Source: Shimia gijangensis (GTDB taxonomy: Bacteria; Pseudomonadota; Alphaproteobacteria; Rhodobacterales; Rhodobacteraceae). From it: 64,000 bases of DNA. How positions within the stretch are numbered: position 1 is the stretch's first letter; the number at the start of each line of letters is the position of its first letter. The position numbers were made by a program, and so were the translations under genes. The stretch spans positions 32,197 through 96,196 of the forward strand of contig NZ_FQZQ01000017.1 of NCBI RefSeq assembly GCF_900142085.1, written 5' to 3'. The notes beneath the pieces are model-generated. The model saw only the letters and a list, made by a program, of their open reading frames with translations. It searched no databases and had not been told where the DNA came from. Positions 25,090-34,620 of this stretch are shown here, piece by piece.

Positions 25090-27645
25090 TTATTTCTTGG
25101 CGGCTGTTTTCTTCGCGGGCGCCTTTTTCTTGGCGGGTGCTTTGCGTTTGGCAGGCTTTTTCTTTGCTGCCTTTTCCGAAATCCACTGTACGGCCTGTTC
25201 CATGGTCACGTCTTTGGCTTCGACCTCTTTAGGAATAGTAGCGTTTACCTTTTCCCATTTTACATATGCGCCGTAACGCCCATCCATGACGTTGACGGGA
25301 CCACCACTCTCTGGATGTTCCCCAAGCTCTTTCAGAGGTTTGACCGCGGCACCACCGCCGCGACGACCGGGATTGGCCCGTTTTTCCGCCAAAATTTCCA
25401 CTGCCCGGTTCATGCCAATTTCAAAGACATCGTTGGGATCTTTGACGTTGGCATAGACGGGTTTTGCGTCATCCGGCAGCTTGTGCATCACATAGGGACC
25501 AAAGCGTCCAAAGTTCGACGTGATCATGCCGCCTTCCGGATGTTCGCCAATTTCTCGGGGCAGGCTAAGAAGCGTGAGGGCCTTTTCAAGGTCCATGTCT
25601 TCTTTGTTCCAACCGCGTGGCAAGGAAGCGCGCCGGGGCTTCTTGTTTTCGGGGGTTGGCTCGCCGCGTTGAACATAGGGCCCAAATCGACCGGCCTTCA
25701 GCCAAATCTCGTCGTCTCCGTCTTCACCAAGTACCCGTTCGTCACCGTCGGCACCTTCGCCTGCAATCGGCCGTGTATAGGTGCATTCAGGATAGTTTCC
25801 GCAACCGACAAAACCACCAGTCCGCGAAGATTTTAGGTGCAACTGGCCCTGTCCGCATTTTGGGCAAACGCGAGGGTCAGAACCGTCTTCCTTGGGCGGA
25901 TAAAGTTGCGACGCGAGAGCGTTATCCAACACATCCAGAACTTCCGAAATCCGAAGCTCCGAAGTTTCCGCAATAGCCGCCGAGAAGTCTTTCCAGAAGC
26001 GGCTTAGTACGTTTTTGTAATTACGTTCACCGGCGGACACATCATCCAGTTCTTCTTCGAGGTTGGCTGTGAACTCATAGCCCACATATTGGCAGAAGAA
26101 GTTCAGCAAAAAGATCGTAACAATCCGGCCTTTGTCTTCGGGGAAGAGGCGGTTTTTGTCCTTGCGAACATATTCACGATCCTGGATCGTGGTGATCACG
26201 CTGGCATAGGTTGATGGGCGACCAATGCCCAGTTCTTCCATACGCTTAACCAGCGTGGCCTCGGTATAGCGGGGCGGAGGTTGGGTGAAGTGCTGCTCAG
26301 GTGACACGGTTCGTTTGTCAGCCTTTTCGCCTTCCATGATTTGCGGCAGACGTTTGTCATCGTCATCCACCACGTCATCGCGGCCTTCTTCATAGACCCG
26401 CAGAAATCCGTCAAACAAAACAACCTGACCTGTGGCGCGCAGACCTACCTGACCATCGTCACTGGCAATATCGACCGAGGTTCTCTCAAGCCGTGCGCCT
26501 TCCATTTGACAGGCGATAGTGCGCTTCCAGATCAGATCATACAGCTTACGCTGATCCGGCTCCGAGATTTTGATGTCTTCGGCGCTGCGCATCATGTCTG
26601 TGGGGCGGATACATTCGTGGGCTTCCTGCGCGTTCTTGGCCTTGTTTTTATAGATGCGCGGGCTGGATGGAACATATTCGGCACCATAGCGGCTGGCGAT
26701 GGCGTCGCGGGTTGCGGTCACGGCTTCGGGGGCCATGTCGATGCCGTCGGTTCGCATATATGTAATGTATCCGGCCTCATACAGGCGTTGCGCTGTGCTC
26801 ATGCATTGGCGCGCGCCCAAGCCAAATTTACGACTGGCTTCCTGTTGTAGGGTTGAGGTCATGAACGGTGCTGATGGGTTGCGGCTTGCCGGTTTGGCTT
26901 CGACCTTGGCAATGCTCAGATCGCGCGATGAGATTGCCTGAACCGCCAGCTCGGCTGCTGTGCTGTTTTCAAGGCTGTATTTGTCGAGCTTATCGCCACC
27001 CAGAACGGTCAGGCGGGCTTCATATTCCTTGCCGCGGGGCGTGGCCAAAACTGCCTTTACGCTCCAGTATTCGCGCGCGTTGAACGCCTCGATCTCCATC
27101 TCGCGTTCCACGATCAGGCGCAGGCACACGGATTGCACACGACCCGCAGACCGGGCACCGGGCAATTTGCGCCATAATACCGGTGAAAGGTTAAAGCCAA
27201 CAAGATAATCCAGCGCACGGCGGGCAAGATAGGCGTCGACCAGCGGCTGATCCACCTGACGTGGGTTTTGCATCGCTTCTGTCACGGCAGCCTTGGTGAT
27301 TGCATTGAACACCACGCGGCTGACCGGGGTATCCTTTTTAATCGCCCGACGTTTGCGAAGCGCCTCTTCAAGGTGCCAGCTGATCGCTTCACCTTCGCGG
27401 TCCGGGTCAGTCGCAAGAATGAGGTTGTTGTCTTCTTTCAGGGCGTCGGCGATGGCTTTGACGTGCTTGCGAGAATCAACGCCAATCTCCCAGGTCATGT
27501 CGAAATCCTGATCTGTGTCGACGCTGCCGTTCTTGGCTGGCAGGTCACGCACGTGGCCGTATGACGCCAAGACAGTATAGTCGGACCCCAAGTATTTATT
27601 GATGGTTTTGGCTTTTGCCGGGGACTCGACGACAACTACAGGCAT
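25090..27645 (-). CDS. topA: DNA topoisomerase I
   Basis: Type IA topoisomerase of 851 residues that relaxes negative supercoils. Toprim domain with VVVESPAKAKTINKYLG at the N-terminus and TDPDREGE near 79; active-site tyrosine in GYITYMRTDG. One C4 zinc finger (CPKCGQGQ ... GCGNYPEC, about residues 593-616) is followed by two topo-C repeats of the type FGPYV and GRYGAYVKW, then a Lys/Ala-rich tail (last 30 residues) that probably binds DNA. Alphaproteobacterial layout, with topA downstream of dprA on the same strand. Confidence 0.98.
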   Translation of the reverse strand: MPVVVVESPAKAKTINKYLGSDYTVLASYGHVRDLPAKNGSVDTDQDFDMTWEIGVDSRKHVKAIADALKEDNNLILATDPDREGEAISWHLEEALRKRRAIKKDTPVSRVVFNAITKAAVTEAMQNPRQVDQPLVDAYLARRALDYLVGFNLSPVLWRKLPGARSAGRVQSVCLRLIVEREMEIEAFNAREYWSVKAVLATPRGKEYEARLTVLGGDKLDKYSLENSTAAELAVQAISSRDLSIAKVEAKPASRNPSAPFMTSTLQQEASRKFGLGARQCMSTAQRLYEAGYITYMRTDGIDMAPEAVTATRDAIASRYGAEYVPSSPRIYKNKAKNAQEAHECIRPTDMMRSAEDIKISEPDQRKLYDLIWKRTIACQMEGARLERTSVDIASDDGQVGLRATGQVVLFDGFLRVYEEGRDDVVDDDDKRLPQIMEGEKADKRTVSPEQHFTQPPPRYTEATLVKRMEELGIGRPSTYASVITTIQDREYVRKDKNRLFPEDKGRIVTIFLLNFFCQYVGYEFTANLEEELDDVSAGERNYKNVLSRFWKDFSAAIAETSELRISEVLDVLDNALASQLYPPKEDGSDPRVCPKCGQGQLHLKSSRTGGFVGCGNYPECTYTRPIAGEGADGDERVLGEDGDDEIWLKAGRFGPYVQRGEPTPENKKPRRASLPRGWNKEDMDLEKALTLLSLPREIGEHPEGGMITSNFGRFGPYVMHKLPDDAKPVYANVKDPNDVFEIGMNRAVEILAEKRANPGRRGGGAAVKPLKELGEHPESGGPVNVMDGRYGAYVKWEKVNATIPKEVEAKDVTMEQAVQWISEKAAKKKPAKRKAPAKKKAPAKKTAAKK

Positions 27646-27784
27646 AAAATTTCCTCTCGACTCGGGGCGCCGTTATGGCGGCGAAAACTGTGCGGCGGAA
27701 GGGGGTAATGTCAATGCAGGGAAAAAATTCATGTGGTAAAATTGACGCGGATTGTATTCGCACCACGGGTTTTAAGGTGAATTT

Positions 27785-28222
27785 ATGAAACGAATTTTGC
27801 TTATGCTCTGTCTTGTCGCAAGCGGTCTGTCTGCTGAAACCTGGACTGAGCCTGCGGTCGGATCACAGGCACGAAGGGACATGTTGGATGCAATGCGGCC
27901 ACATGCGGAATGGCTGTTGGGCGCACCGGTTCAGTTTGTCGTCGAGGATCTGCGCCAGGCAAACGGGCTGGGGTATGGGTATCTGCGTGCGCAACGCCCC
28001 GGGGGGCGCCAAATTGATGTGTTGTCCACTCCGGGATATCTGCGCGGCGACATTGATATCGAACTGGGCGACTCGACTGACATCCACGCTTTGTTCCAGC
28101 GGTCTGGTGGAACATGGGTAGCACTGCAATGGACGATGGGTCCATCGGATGTCTGGCACCATTGGGATGAATACTGTCGCGTGTTTGATGTGGTGATCAG
28201 GGACCTGTGTCAGGCCAATTAA
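27785..28222 (+). CDS. Hypothetical secreted protein
   Basis: Protein of 145 residues, unrecognised. A signal peptide is evident (KRILLMLCLVASGLSA, cleaved near residue 17). The mature part is of mixed character with YGYLRAQRPGGRQIDVL and a Trp-rich WVALQWTMGPSDVWHHWDEYC segment. Two C-terminal cysteines (about 131 and 142) could pair. ATG at 27785 has an AAGGTG site. It is an island between topA and dprA, both on the opposite strand, converging on dprA with 21 bp between stops. Confidence 0.7.
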   Translation: MKRILLMLCLVASGLSAETWTEPAVGSQARRDMLDAMRPHAEWLLGAPVQFVVEDLRQANGLGYGYLRAQRPGGRQIDVLSTPGYLRGDIDIELGDSTDIHALFQRSGGTWVALQWTMGPSDVWHHWDEYCRVFDVVIRDLCQAN

Positions 28223-28243
28223 AGATATTGGTGTGGATTGAAA

Positions 28244-29392
28244 TCAAACCTTTGACAGCAAACCTCCGGCTTGGCGGGTGATCTGGCCATCCAGTTCCAG
28301 ATCGACAAGAACCGGCGCGACATGTCGGGCAGGGGCTTGCAGGTCGCGTATCAGTTGATCTTCGGCCACCGGGGCAGGTCCGAGCCTGTCGAGAATTTGC
28401 ATGTGCAGGGCAGAGGTCTCTCGCAGGCTGCGAGGATTGTCCGTGACCGCAGCCTCAAACGGAAGCGGTTGTTCGTCGCTGACCTGAGGATTGGGACGTG
28501 CTTCGCCAATGGCTTCAATCACATCGCCCGCCGTGCGCACCAATGTCGCGCCATCGCGGATCAACATATTGCAGCCAGAAGCGCGGGCATCAAACGGATG
28601 TCCCGGGACTGCCAGAACTTCGCGCCCTTGGTCCAGGGCTTCGCGCGCAGTGATCAGGCTTCCGGAACGCACCGCGGCTTCAACCACGATAACCGCCCGG
28701 GTCAGACCAGAAATGATCCGATTTCGCGCTGGGAAATGACGGGCCTGCGGAGTGACGCCCATGGGTTGTTCGGACAGGCTCAGACCGTGCGTGTTCAACT
28801 TTTCCGAAAGGGGCAGGTTTTCGGCCGGGTAGATCACATCCACCCCTCCTGCCAGAACCGCAATTGTGCCGGTTTTCAACGCAGCATGATGGGCCGCCGT
28901 ATCGATGCCACGCGCCATGCCTGAGACAATTGTATATCCCATTTCACCCAGTTCGCGGCAAAGGGCGCGGGTCATCCGGGTACCCAGTGATGACGCATTG
29001 CGAGCCCCAACAACGGCCACAAGAGGTGTTTCAAGAAGGGACGTGTCGCCTTTGACCCAAAGCAAGGGAGGGGCGTTGGGAATATGTGCCAGCAAAGTCG
29101 GATATTCGGCGTCATTCAAAGCGACCAATCGAGCCCCTGACGCCGCCCCGGCTGCCAATTCGGCATCGATGCGTGCGGGATCACAGGTTTTGTAATGAGT
29201 TTCACCGGCTTCGCTTGCGATTTCGGGCAGGGCAATCAGGGCCGCCTCGGCCGAGCCGTGTTCTGCCAGCAATCGGTGAAAGGTCGCGATACCAACGCGA
29301 CGGGAACGCAAGAGGCGAAGCCACGAAAACCGTTGTTCTTCCGTGGTGGGTGGGAGTTGGGGGTGAGTGGAAGAAATTTGGGGTCCGGTCAT
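28244..29392 (-). CDS. dprA: DNA-processing protein DprA
   Basis: Loads RecA on incoming single-stranded DNA during natural transformation. The 382-residue protein has an N-terminal SAM/HhH-like region, a Rossmann core with VVGARNASSLGTRMTR near 127, IVSGMARGIDTAAHHAAL near 156-173 and SEQPMGVTP, and a C-terminal winged-helix domain. The first 20 residues are low in structure, so translation could begin later. topA follows downstream on the same strand after the inserted secreted protein gene. Confidence 0.95.
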   Translation of the reverse strand: MTGPQISSTHPQLPPTTEEQRFSWLRLLRSRRVGIATFHRLLAEHGSAEAALIALPEIASEAGETHYKTCDPARIDAELAAGAASGARLVALNDAEYPTLLAHIPNAPPLLWVKGDTSLLETPLVAVVGARNASSLGTRMTRALCRELGEMGYTIVSGMARGIDTAAHHAALKTGTIAVLAGGVDVIYPAENLPLSEKLNTHGLSLSEQPMGVTPQARHFPARNRIISGLTRAVIVVEAAVRSGSLITAREALDQGREVLAVPGHPFDARASGCNMLIRDGATLVRTAGDVIEAIGEARPNPQVSDEQPLPFEAAVTDNPRSLRETSALHMQILDRLGPAPVAEDQLIRDLQAPARHVAPVLVDLELDGQITRQAGGLLSKV

Positions 29393-29502
29393 CCGTTGCT
29401 CCGCCTGCTTGCAGAATCACATCTACCGCGTTGGTGGTTAACAGCGCGTAAACCATAGCTTTCTTTTTGCTGAGAACCTTACGCCGAGACCTCGCTTTTT
29501 TG

Positions 29503-30924
29503 TTACGTCGCCGAGCCGCCCACCGTGAGACCATCCATCAAAACTGTTGGCTGGCCGACACCCACGGGCACCCATTGCCCCGCCTTGCCGCAATTGCCCA
29601 TGCCGGGATCCAGCGCCATATCATTGCCAAGACCCAGAATCTTAGTCATTGCGCTGGCGCCATCGCCGATCAATGTCGCCCCTGTCACCGGCGCGCCGAT
29701 TTTGCCGTCTTGTACGCGGTAGGCTTCGGTACAGGAGAACACAAATTTGCCGTTGGTGATGTCGACTTGGCCACCGCCAAATCCCACCGCATAGATACCG
29801 TCCTTGAGCGATCCAACTAAATCCATAGGATTGGCATTGCCGCCTTCCATATAAGTGTTGGTCATACGTGGCATTGGTGGATGCGCAAAGCTTTCCCGCC
29901 GACCATTGCCCGTGGGGGCAACGCCCATCAACCGGGCGTTTTGGCGGTCCTGCATATAGCCGACAAGAATGCCGTCTTCGATCAGAACATTGCGGGCCGA
30001 CGGCGTGCCTTCGTCATCGACGCTGATCGATCCACGACGATCTGGAATCGTGCCATCATCAATAACGGTCACGCCGGGTGCAGCGACCCTTTCACCGATA
30101 CGACCCGAGAATTTTGAACTGCCCTTGCGATTGAAATCACCTTCCAGCCCGTGGCCAACCGCTTCGTGCAGTAAAATACCCGGCCAGCCAGGGCCTAGCA
30201 CCACTTGCATGGGGCCTGCAGGGGCGGGGATGGCTTCGAGATTGACCAAAGCAATACGCAGCGCCTCGCGGGTTTTTGCCTGCCAGTCGATAGGATCGAT
30301 CAGACCATCAAGACCCAACCGTCCGCCGCCGCCTGCACCGCCGCTTTCGCGTCGACCGTCTTTTTCGACTATGACCGAGACATTGACCCGGGTCATCGGG
30401 CGGGTATCAGTGACCTGCTGGCCGTCCGGGCGCAGAATAACCACCTCTTGGTGGGATGCCGCCAGTGTCGCTGACACCTGCACCACGCGCGGATCGAGAT
30501 CGCGGGCAAAGGCGTCGATCTCGCGCAGCGTTTCGATTTTCACCGGCAAGGTTGCCCCAATGATGGGGTCATCGTCCGTATAGAGCTTTCGGTTGGTTGG
30601 GGTGGGGCCCAGGGCCAGTGTGCCGCCACCTTCTCCGACTGCAAGTCGCGCTGTTTCCACGGCGCGCGACAATGCGGCTTCGGAAATCTCGGAAGAATGC
30701 GCATAACCCGAGACCTCTCCACGCACCGCCCTTAGACCAAATCCTTCCGAAGCATCGTAAGAGGCCGTTTTGAGACGGCCGTCATCGAACACCAATGCCT
30801 CAGACCGGCGGCGTTCCAGGAACAATTCACCATCATCCGCGCCATTTGTGGCCGCCTGCAGGTGGCGCTGGGCCGCATCAAGGCCAATAACTGACTCAAA
30901 AGGGCTAAATTTGATCTGCGTCAT
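29503..30924 (-). CDS. tldD: TldD: metalloprotease of the TldD/TldE pair
   Basis: Protease of 473 residues which with TldE/PmbA degrades unfolded peptides and matures some peptide natural products. Zinc motif HEAVGHGLEGDF (HExxxH) near 253 and the downstream glycine-rich C-terminal region containing VFSCTEAYRVQDGKIG. Divergent from ctaC with a 184-bp shared upstream region. Confidence 0.96.
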   Translation of the reverse strand: MTQIKFSPFESVIGLDAAQRHLQAATNGADDGELFLERRRSEALVFDDGRLKTASYDASEGFGLRAVRGEVSGYAHSSEISEAALSRAVETARLAVGEGGGTLALGPTPTNRKLYTDDDPIIGATLPVKIETLREIDAFARDLDPRVVQVSATLAASHQEVVILRPDGQQVTDTRPMTRVNVSVIVEKDGRRESGGAGGGGRLGLDGLIDPIDWQAKTREALRIALVNLEAIPAPAGPMQVVLGPGWPGILLHEAVGHGLEGDFNRKGSSKFSGRIGERVAAPGVTVIDDGTIPDRRGSISVDDEGTPSARNVLIEDGILVGYMQDRQNARLMGVAPTGNGRRESFAHPPMPRMTNTYMEGGNANPMDLVGSLKDGIYAVGFGGGQVDITNGKFVFSCTEAYRVQDGKIGAPVTGATLIGDGASAMTKILGLGNDMALDPGMGNCGKAGQWVPVGVGQPTVLMDGLTVGGSAT

Positions 30925-30944
30925 ATGGATTTTCCCTTCGGAAT

Positions 30945-30958
30945 TTGATCTAAGTCAA
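30945..30958. promoter_or_regulatory. FnrL-type site between tldD and ctaC
   Basis: TTGAT-CTAA-GTCAA, one base from the FNR/FnrL consensus TTGAT-N4-ATCAA. It lies 21 bp upstream of the tldD start and 150 bp upstream of ctaC. A weaker relative, TTGAT-CTGC-GTCAT, lies at 30911-30924 over the tldD start. FnrL is known to control respiratory oxidases in Rhodobacterales, so oxygen control of the aa3 oxidase is plausible. Confidence 0.6.
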
Positions 30959-31040
30959 AAAAAGCGTCCGTTTGACGCGGGCTGCCTTCTTTATTTGGCT
31001 GATAGAATATGGTTTCTAACAGCGATACAACAGCAGGATT

Positions 31041-31063
31041 CCACCTTAGGGGGTGGTTTTTTG
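31041..31063 (+). terminator. Terminator-like hairpin in the ctaC leader
   Basis: Stem CCACC / GGTGG with a 6-base loop and a TTTTTT run, 46 bp before the ctaC start, reading in the ctaC direction. No gene ends here (tldD runs the other way), so it would act as an attenuator in the ctaC leader or end a short RNA. Confidence 0.55.
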
Positions 31064-31108
31064 CAAAGAGATAACAATGAACAACACCGCAACCGATCAG
31101 GGTGAACT

Positions 31109-31963
31109 ATGCGAATTCTAACGAAAATCCTGGGCTTTCTTGCTGCTTTCACTGCTTTTCCTGCCTTCGCGCAGGAGGTTGAAACCGTGGGTAAGCCCGT
31201 CGATGGATTGATGGGCTGGCAGCCTGCCGCGACCGAACTGGCGCGTGACCTGCAGTCGCTGGACTATATGATTCTCGTCATCATCACGGCAATTGTGCTG
31301 TTTGTCTGCGCACTGCTGCTTTACATCATCGTGCGTTTCAACAAGCGCGCCAATCCGACACCTGCAACATTTACGCACCACACCCCGATCGAGATTGTCT
31401 GGACCATCGGTCCGATCCTGATCCTTGTGTTTATCGGCGCGTTCAGCCTTCCGGTCCTGTTCAAGCAACAGGAAATCCCCGAAGCCGACATCACCATCAA
31501 AGTGACCGGCTATCAGTGGTACTGGGGCTATGAATATGTCGACCACGGGTTTGAGTTCGACAGCTTCCTGCTAGCCAAAGAAGACTTGGTGGAAAATGGC
31601 TATAACGAAGACGAATATCTTCTGGCCACAGACACTCAGGTTGTTGTGCCAATCGGCAAGACCATCGTCATGCAGGTCACCGGCGCTGATGTGATCCACG
31701 CGTGGACCATCCCGGCCTTTGGTGTGAAGCAAGACGCTGTGCCAGGTCGTCTGGCAGAGCTTTGGTTCAAAGCCGAGCGTGAAGGCATCTATTTTGGTCA
31801 GTGTTCCGAGCTTTGCGGCAAGGATCACGCCTATATGCCGATCACGGTCAAGGTTGTCTCTGAGGCCGCTTACGAAGAGTGGCTGAAGGGTGCGATTGAA
31901 GAGTACGCAGGTGACATGTCGACCATTCCGGCCGGCGTGCATCTGGCTTCGGTCAACCAATAA
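31109..31963 (+). CDS. ctaC: Cytochrome c oxidase subunit II
   Basis: CuA-bearing subunit of aa3 oxidase, 284 residues. Signal peptide (cleaved near AFA, residue 21), two transmembrane helices (about 52-72 and 98-117), then a cupredoxin domain with CuA ligands in [14 protein letters not shown] near 232-245 and upstream His ([12 protein letters not shown]). Accepts electrons from cytochrome c. First gene of the oxidase assembly operon ctaC-ctaB-small ORF-ctaG-ctaE; subunit I is not in the window. Confidence 0.97.
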   Translation: MRILTKILGFLAAFTAFPAFAQEVETVGKPVDGLMGWQPAATELARDLQSLDYMILVIITAIVLFVCALLLYIIVRFNKRANPTPATFTHHTPIEIVWTIGPILILVFIGAFSLPVLFKQQEIPEADITIKVTGYQWYWGYEYVDHGFEFDSFLLAKEDLVENGYNEDEYLLATDTQVVVPIGKTIVMQVTGADVIHAWTIPAFGVKQDAVPGRLAELWFKAEREGIYFGQCSELCGKDHAYMPITVKVVSEAAYEEWLKGAIEEYAGDMSTIPAGVHLASVNQ

Positions 31964-32013
31964 CAGCTTAAGGGCAGGGGCGCGATTGGCGCGCCCGGCC
32001 TATGGGGACATCT

Positions 32014-32952
32014 ATGAGCGACGCAAGCATCAACACATCTGTCCAGCCGCAGGAAGCAGGCTTTGGTGACTATTTCGCACTGCTCAAGCCGCGCGTGATG
32101 TCTCTTGTTGTGTTTACGGCGATGGTCGGCCTGTTGGCCGCCCCGGTTGCCGTGCATCCGATGGTGGCCTTTGCGTCGATCCTGTTCATCGCCGTGGGTG
32201 GGGGTGCTTCGGGTGCGCTGAACATGTGGTGGGATGCGGATATCGACGCGGTGATGAAACGCACCCAGTCGCGGCCCATCCCGGCAGGTAAAGTCACCCG
32301 TGACGAAGCCTTTGCCATTGGCATCACTTTGTCGGTCTTTGCCTGTGTCATGCTCGCACTCGCGGCCAATATCTTTGCCGGTGCCTTGCTGGCCTTTACG
32401 ATCTTTTTCTATGTGGTGATCTACACCATGTGGCTGAAACGCTGGACCCCGCAGAATATCGTGATTGGTGGGGCTGCAGGCGCTTTCCCCCCGATGATCG
32501 GCTGGGCCGTGGCTACGGGCGGCGTGTCGGTTGAAAGCGTTCTGATGTTTACGCTGACATTCATGTGGACCCCGCCTCATTTCTGGGCGCTGTGTCTGTT
32601 TATGAAGTCTGACTACAAAGACGCGGGCGTGCCGATGCTGCACGTCACCAACGGACGTCGTTCCACACGGAACCATATTCTTGTCTACACAGTGCTTTTG
32701 GCGATTGTCGCCGTGGGCATGGCCTTTACCGGCGTCGGTGGTCCGATCTATTTGGCGGTTGCCCTGATCCTTAACGGTCTGTTCATCGCCGGCGCAATCT
32801 CGATCTGGTGTCGCAACGAAGACGTGTCCGAGGCGGATGGCTACAAACGCGAAAAGTCGTTCTTTGGCCTGTCGCTTCTGTATCTCTTCCTGCATTTTGG
32901 TGCGATCCTGGTCGAAGCCACATTGGCCCCTTATGGTCTGGGAGGCTGGTAG
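32014..32952 (+). CDS. ctaB: Protohaem IX farnesyltransferase (haem O synthase)
   Basis: UbiA-family prenyltransferase of 312 residues that makes haem O on the way to haem A for the aa3 oxidase. About eight helices; the first aspartate-rich motif is NMWWDADIDAVMKRTQSRP near residue 73. ATG at 32014 is preceded by GGGGA; an earlier ATG at 32002 is also in frame. 50 bp after ctaC and 3 bp before the next small gene. Confidence 0.96.
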   Translation: MSDASINTSVQPQEAGFGDYFALLKPRVMSLVVFTAMVGLLAAPVAVHPMVAFASILFIAVGGGASGALNMWWDADIDAVMKRTQSRPIPAGKVTRDEAFAIGITLSVFACVMLALAANIFAGALLAFTIFFYVVIYTMWLKRWTPQNIVIGGAAGAFPPMIGWAVATGGVSVESVLMFTLTFMWTPPHFWALCLFMKSDYKDAGVPMLHVTNGRRSTRNHILVYTVLLAIVAVGMAFTGVGGPIYLAVALILNGLFIAGAISIWCRNEDVSEADGYKREKSFFGLSLLYLFLHFGAILVEATLAPYGLGGW

Positions 32953-32955
32953 GTC

Positions 32956-33117
32956 ATGAGCTTTCGCGAAGATCACGAACTTCATAAACGCCGTCTGGGT
33001 CGCAATGTCGGTCTGGCACTGGTGTTGGCGGGCTTTATTGCAATCGTGTTTGGTCTGACCGTGGTCAAGGTCACACGCGGCGATTATGAGCCCGAGAACG
33101 CAAGGATCCAGAACTGA
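32956..33117 (+). CDS. CoxF-like small membrane protein
   Basis: A 53-residue protein, too short to stand out in routine ORF lists. Sequence begins [18 protein letters not shown], has one transmembrane helix (about 18-38) and a charged C-terminal tail. It fits exactly between ctaB (3-bp gap) and ctaG (1-bp overlap, TGATG). Similar small proteins occupy this place in Rhodobacterales cta operons and are annotated CoxF or oxidase assembly protein; the exact role is not established. Confidence 0.85.
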   Translation: MSFREDHELHKRRLGRNVGLALVLAGFIAIVFGLTVVKVTRGDYEPENARIQN

Positions 33118-33692
33118 TGGCAATGGATCGGCAAAGAAAGACGGTGCTTCAGCTGGTGAGCGTGGTTGTGACCATGGGCGCTTTGGCTTGGGCCTCGGTG
33201 CCGTTCTATGACTGGTTCTGCCGCGTCACTGGATTTGGCGGTGCCACAAGCGTGGCCGAAGCCGGATCAGACGTGATCCTCGAAAAAACCATCAACATCC
33301 GTTTTGACGCCAGCAAAGAGCGTGACTTCCCATGGGAGTTCAAGCCGCTGCAGCGCAAGATGGAAATCCGTATCGGCGAAACCGGGCTGGCCTTTTACGA
33401 GGCGTATAATCCCACAGATCGCCCAATTGCGGGTTCTGCCAGCTACAATGTCTCCCCCTATGAGGCGGGTGGCTTTTTCACCAAAATCGACTGCTTCTGC
33501 TTTGAAGAGCAGGTGTTGCAACCCGGTGAGCGGATTACAATGCCGGTGTCCTTCTATGTAGACCCCGAAATCGTGACGGACCGGGATGGCAAGTATGTGC
33601 ATAGCATCACCCTGTCTTACACGTTCCACGAAATAGATCTGCCCGAGGAAACAGCTTCCTTGAAGCAGGCAAATGAAACCGAAGTTAACTAA
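33117..33692 (+). CDS. ctaG: Cytochrome c oxidase assembly protein CtaG/Cox11
   Basis: Copper chaperone of 191 residues that inserts CuB into subunit I. One N-terminal helix (about 13-31), then a periplasmic Ig-like domain with the copper-binding motif CFCFEEQ (Cys-Phe-Cys-Phe, near 126-129). The ATG overlaps the previous stop by one base. Typical of alphaproteobacteria and mitochondria. Confidence 0.97.
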   Translation: MAMDRQRKTVLQLVSVVVTMGALAWASVPFYDWFCRVTGFGGATSVAEAGSDVILEKTINIRFDASKERDFPWEFKPLQRKMEIRIGETGLAFYEAYNPTDRPIAGSASYNVSPYEAGGFFTKIDCFCFEEQVLQPGERITMPVSFYVDPEIVTDRDGKYVHSITLSYTFHEIDLPEETASLKQANETEVN

Positions 33693-33716
33693 AAGCCTTC
33701 CAACGAGGGAATAAAA

Positions 33717-34520
33717 ATGGCGCACGCTAAAAATCACGACTATCACATTCTGCCGCCGTCGCTGTGGCCTCTTTTGGGCGCGGTTGGCGCGTTCATCATG
33801 CTGTTCGGCGCGGTGCTTTGGATGAAGGATGTGACACCGTACATGTTCTTTATTGGCCTCGTTATGGTCCTTTACGTTATGTACGGCTGGTGGGCCGAAG
33901 TTGTTGCCGAAGGCAATGGCGGTGTCGACCACACACCCGTTGTCCAGATCGGTTTGCGCTACGGCGTTGTACTGTTCATCATGTCCGAAGTGATGTTCTT
34001 TTCGGCCTGGTTCTGGAGCTTCTTCAAACACGCCATGTATCCGATGGGACCCGAAAGCCCGGCGGTTGATGGTGTTTGGCCTCCTGTTGGCATTGAAACC
34101 TTTGATGCCTGGCACTTGCCACTGATCAACACGCTGATCCTGTTGTGTTCTGGTATGGCGGCCACTTGGGCGCACCACGCGATTGCCCATGAAAACAACC
34201 GCTCGGACATGAAGTGGGGCCTGATTATCGCTGTGGCTCTGGGTGTATTGTTCACAGGCTTTCAGGCTTATGAGTACAGCCACGCGGCCTTTGGCTTCTC
34301 GGGTAACATCTATGGCGCCAACTTCTTTATGGCGACAGGCTTTCACGGTTTCCACGTGATCATCGGCACGATCTTCCTGCTGGTTTGCCTGCTGCGTTTG
34401 CAAGCGGGTCATTTCACACCTGAAAAACATGTCGGGTTCGAGGCTGCTGCCTGGTACTGGCACTTTGTGGATGTGGTCTGGCTGTTCCTGTTTGCTGCCG
34501 TCTACATCTGGGGTGGCTAA
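33717..34520 (+). CDS. ctaE: Cytochrome c oxidase subunit III
   Basis: Seven-helix subunit of 267 residues, typical of aa3 oxidase. Signature [18 protein letters not shown] at the N-terminus and the [13 protein letters not shown] segment, with [13 protein letters not shown] and the C-terminal [16 protein letters not shown]. Stabilises subunit I. Closed by a terminator 49 bp after the stop. Confidence 0.98.
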   Translation: MAHAKNHDYHILPPSLWPLLGAVGAFIMLFGAVLWMKDVTPYMFFIGLVMVLYVMYGWWAEVVAEGNGGVDHTPVVQIGLRYGVVLFIMSEVMFFSAWFWSFFKHAMYPMGPESPAVDGVWPPVGIETFDAWHLPLINTLILLCSGMAATWAHHAIAHENNRSDMKWGLIIAVALGVLFTGFQAYEYSHAAFGFSGNIYGANFFMATGFHGFHVIIGTIFLLVCLLRLQAGHFTPEKHVGFEAAAWYWHFVDVVWLFLFAAVYIWGG

Positions 34521-34569
34521 GCCTGCTGTAGGTTTGCGGTTGAAAAATCGCGATCAAAGCGCATAAAGC

Positions 34570-34607
34570 AAGTCGCGGGTGGCCACGCCATCCGCGACTT
34601 TCCTTTT
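34570..34607 (+). terminator. Intrinsic terminator after ctaE
   Basis: Perfect 9-bp stem AAGTCGCGG / CCGCGACTT with a 13-base loop and a T-rich tail (TCCTTTTG). It ends 14 bp before the SURF1 start, so SURF1-thrC transcription relies on readthrough or an overlapping promoter. Confidence 0.83.
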
Positions 34608-34620
34608 GAAAGAGAGCCCC

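Noticed and set aside
31870..33123. 417-codon minus-strand frame opposite ctaC-ctaB
   Set aside because: His/Arg/Gln-rich shadow protein antisense to well-conserved oxidase genes.
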